Part shown: positions 6,201-7,757 of the stretch, one piece after another | Layout of the letters: every line of letters starts with the position of its first letter | Position numbering within the stretch: the stretch's first letter is position 1 | Source: Chloroflexota bacterium | GTDB taxonomy: Bacteria; Chloroflexota; Limnocylindria; P2-11E | Reading direction: 5' to 3' | Assembly: GCA_005889445.1 (NCBI GenBank) | Contig: VBGS01000028.1 | Coordinates: forward strand, 1 to 7,757 | DNA length: 7,757 nt | Translations under genes and position numbers: made by a program | Notes under the pieces: generated by a model | Told to the model about the DNA's origin: nothing | Database searches by the model: none | What the model saw: the letters and a program-made list of their open reading frames with translations, nothing else

Positions 6201-6977
6201 TCACCAGGTGGAACGCACAGCGCGCCCGGCTCGCGAAGCGAGCGTGATCATCTTCTCGTCCGAGCTGGAGACGAAGGTGAGTGCGTAGACGTACTCCTGC
6301 ATCGCCAGGGTGAACGCGAAGATGCAGATCGTGAGGACCCCGGGCACCGACAGCGGCAGGACGATCCGGAACATCGCGCCAAGCCGGCTGCAGCCGTCGA
6401 CCCGCGCGGCCTCGGTGATCTCCCTTGGGACGCTCTTGAAGAACCCCATGAGCAGCCAGGTGCAGAAGGGGATCGTGAACGTCGGGTAGACGAGCGCGAG
6501 CGACCACTTGCTGTTCACCAGGCCGAATCCCACGACCAGCTGAGAGAGCGGCAGGAAGAGGAGCGTCGGCGGCACGAGATAGGTGAGGAAGATGCCGATG
6601 CCGAGCGAGCCCGATCCCGGAAAGCGCGAGCGGGCGAGGACGTACGCCGCCGGGACGCAGACGACCACCGTGATGAGCACCACCGCGAGCCCGACTTCGC
6701 CGGTATTTGCGACCCAGGTGGTGAAGTTGGTCTTCTGGAAGAGGTAGTTGACCTGATCGAGCGTCGGGGGGAGGTGAAAGAGGAGCGGGTTGTTCTGCAG
6801 GTTGTAGAGGTCGTTCACCTCTTTGAACGTCGTGACGAACATCCAGTACACGGGGAACGTCGCGAAGATGATGAACAGGCCGAGGGCGAACCAGAACAGG
6901 ATGGAGCCGCGCAGCTTGCGCAGTCGATACGCACGTGAGTGCGCGACGCGCGGATGCGCGATCACCGCCGCCGCCAT
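6201..6977 (-). CDS. ABC sugar permease, MalG-like, C-terminally truncated
   Basis: A CUT1-family inner-membrane permease of 258 residues, starting at ATG 6977-6975. That start shares its A with the stop of the MalF-like gene upstream (TGATG), so the two are translationally coupled. Five membrane segments are visible; the first is residues 27-48 (LFWFALGLFIIFATFPVYWM). The cytoplasmic EAA loop that docks on the ATPase is intact: EAARVDG at 189-195, then FRIVLPLSVPG. After the fifth segment the protein reads MQEYVYALTFVSSSDEKMITLA, as in normal relatives, then abruptly ends in SRAGRAVRSTW. Family members continue about 40-45 residues with a sixth membrane segment and a short G-x-x-x-G-A-V-K-G-like tail. 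Neither other minus-strand frame encodes such a helix downstream, so a single frameshift does not explain it. The gene may be a functional short variant, a decaying gene or a rearrangement product. Confidence 0.85.
   Translation of the reverse strand: MAAAVIAHPRVAHSRAYRLRKLRGSILFWFALGLFIIFATFPVYWMFVTTFKEVNDLYNLQNNPLLFHLPPTLDQVNYLFQKTNFTTWVANTGEVGLAVVLITVVVCVPAAYVLARSRFPGSGSLGIGIFLTYLVPPTLLFLPLSQLVVGFGLVNSKWSLALVYPTFTIPFCTWLLMGFFKSVPREITEAARVDGCSRLGAMFRIVLPLSVPGVLTICIFAFTLAMQEYVYALTFVSSSDEKMITLASRAGRAVRSTW
6229..6243. repeat. Short perfect palindrome where the MalG-like homology stops
   Basis: GCTCGC (6229-6234) and GCGAGC (6238-6243) flank GAA. It lies inside the 3' end of the MalG-like gene, exactly where recognisable permease sequence gives way to unrelated residues. 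Short fold-back palindromes are common at inversion or template-switch joins, and also at assembly errors; the association here is inferred from position. Confidence 0.5.
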
Positions 6978-7756
6978 CAGTCGAGCGTCCGCGCTTTCAG
7001 GTTTCGCAGGATGACGAGCGCGCCGACGAGGAGCACCGGGAAGAGGAAGAGCGACATGGTCGCGCCGCGTCCCAGGGCGCCGGCGATCACGCCGGTCTGG
7101 AACGCATACGAGGCGATCACGTGAGTCGCCCCGACTGGATTGCCTCTGGTCATGAGCCACACGACGGTCATGTCGGTGAACGTGAAGACGAGCGAGAACA
7201 GCAGGGCGATGTAGAGGATCGGCGCGATGATCGGTGTCATCACCTTCCGCCACTTCACCCACCAGTTCGCGCCGTCAAGGCTGGCGGCCTCGATGAGCTC
7301 CTGCGGCACCGCGCTGATCCCCGCGGTGAGCACGATCGCGGTGAACGGTAGGTTTCGCCAGACGTTGACCAGGATGATCGAGAACATCGCCGGGTACTCC
7401 TCGCCGAGCCAGTTGGGCCCCTGCGCGAAGAGGCCGGCGTGCACGCCGAGCCAGTTGATCACGCTGTACGTCGGATTGAGCATCCAGGTCCAGGCCATCG
7501 CCCCGATCGCGACCGGGATGGTGAACGGCAACATCACCAGCGCGCGGGCGATGCGCCGCCCGCGAAAGCGCTGCAGCAGGATGAACGCGAGAAGCGTCCC
7601 GAGGACCATCTGCAGGATCTGCGAAGACAGGGTGAAGACCAGCGTGTTCACCAATGCTCGCCGGAAGATGTCGTCGTTCAACACGCCCTCGAGGTTCCTG
7701 AGACCGCTGAACTCGGCGATCGGGTGGGCGACGGTCGAGTTGCTCACCGTGAACCA
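6977..7756 (-). CDS. ABC sugar permease, MalF-like, N-terminus beyond the window
   Basis: A CUT1-family inner-membrane permease that would form the heterodimeric channel with the MalG-like product. The visible 259 codons include FSGLRNLEGVLNDDIFRRAL and NTLVFTL, the conserved start of the transmembrane domain. The EAA loop reads QELIEAASLDGANWWVKWRKV followed by MTPIIAP, with the invariant EAA and G. The ending LVILRNLKARTLD is normal. The frame stays open to the window edge, where WFTVSNSTV precedes the first possible GTG start (7747). Family members have an additional N-terminal membrane helix before this point, so the GTG is almost certainly internal and the gene continues outside. No ATPase gene is visible; CUT1 systems often share one encoded elsewhere. 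Confidence 0.92.
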   Translation of the reverse strand, partial: WFTVSNSTVAHPIAEFSGLRNLEGVLNDDIFRRALVNTLVFTLSSQILQMVLGTLLAFILLQRFRGRRIARALVMLPFTIPVAIGAMAWTWMLNPTYSVINWLGVHAGLFAQGPNWLGEEYPAMFSIILVNVWRNLPFTAIVLTAGISAVPQELIEAASLDGANWWVKWRKVMTPIIAPILYIALLFSLVFTFTDMTVVWLMTRGNPVGATHVIASYAFQTGVIAGALGRGATMSLFLFPVLLVGALVILRNLKARTLD

Positions 7757-7757
7757 G

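Noticed and set aside
6160..6215. Possible tRNA-like or attachment-site sequence near GGATTGAATC
   Set aside because: No cloverleaf arms, no GTTCGAATC T-loop and no repeated copy in the window.
6151..6507. Frameshifted continuation of the MalG-like gene in another minus-strand frame
   Set aside because: Neither alternative frame below 6245 encodes a hydrophobic helix or the usual permease tail, so a simple indel does not restore the protein.
5391..6938. Very long open frame on the plus strand (515 codons)
   Set aside because: It runs out of frame through the binding-protein gene and antisense through the permease. Its product is low-complexity Arg/Glu/Asp/Gly-rich sequence typical of GC-rich shadow frames.

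Overview
This is a GC-rich bacterial window with tightly packed genes and many alternative start codons (GTG, TTG, possibly CTG). The organism cannot be named from sequence alone. High GC, a CUT1-type sugar transporter, a Tat-dependent lipoprotein and an ECF sigma/anti-sigma pair with a large extracytoplasmic domain would fit an uncultured Chloroflexota lineage (Limnocylindria or Thermomicrobia-like). Actinomycetota remain possible.

Bases 1-1855 (+): the C-terminal end of a class III (CaiB/BaiF) CoA-transferase, then a three-segment membrane protein resembling DUF4234 whose reading frame has no standard start codon, then a complete PfkB-family sugar or nucleoside kinase starting at TTG. The spacing is a few bases or an overlap, so this looks like the downstream part of an operon.

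Bases 1857-4583 (+): a signalling module made of an ECF sigma-70 factor, an overlapping membrane-anchored anti-sigma factor without the zinc motif, and a lipoprotein predicted to fold as a beta-propeller. The sigma gene and the lipoprotein gene are each preceded by the same two-block motif (GCGGGAA and CGGTTGTA, identical spacing), which looks like an ECF promoter. The simplest reading is that the sigma factor drives its own operon and the lipoprotein gene, with the anti-sigma factor holding it at the membrane until an envelope signal arrives.

Bases 4584-6151 (+): a promoter region with a LacI-type palindromic operator, a Tat-exported sugar-binding lipoprotein, and a strong hairpin terminator. 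Bases 6201-7756 (-): two CUT1 permease genes (MalG-like and MalF-like, overlapping by one base) read toward the binding-protein gene. The MalG-like permease lacks its last membrane helix. Its conserved sequence stops at a small perfect palindrome, so the convergent arrangement probably records an inversion or other rearrangement, or an assembly join. No transporter ATPase gene is in the window.

No tRNA, rRNA, CRISPR array or complete mobile element was seen, and no gene-free stretch exceeds 300 bases.
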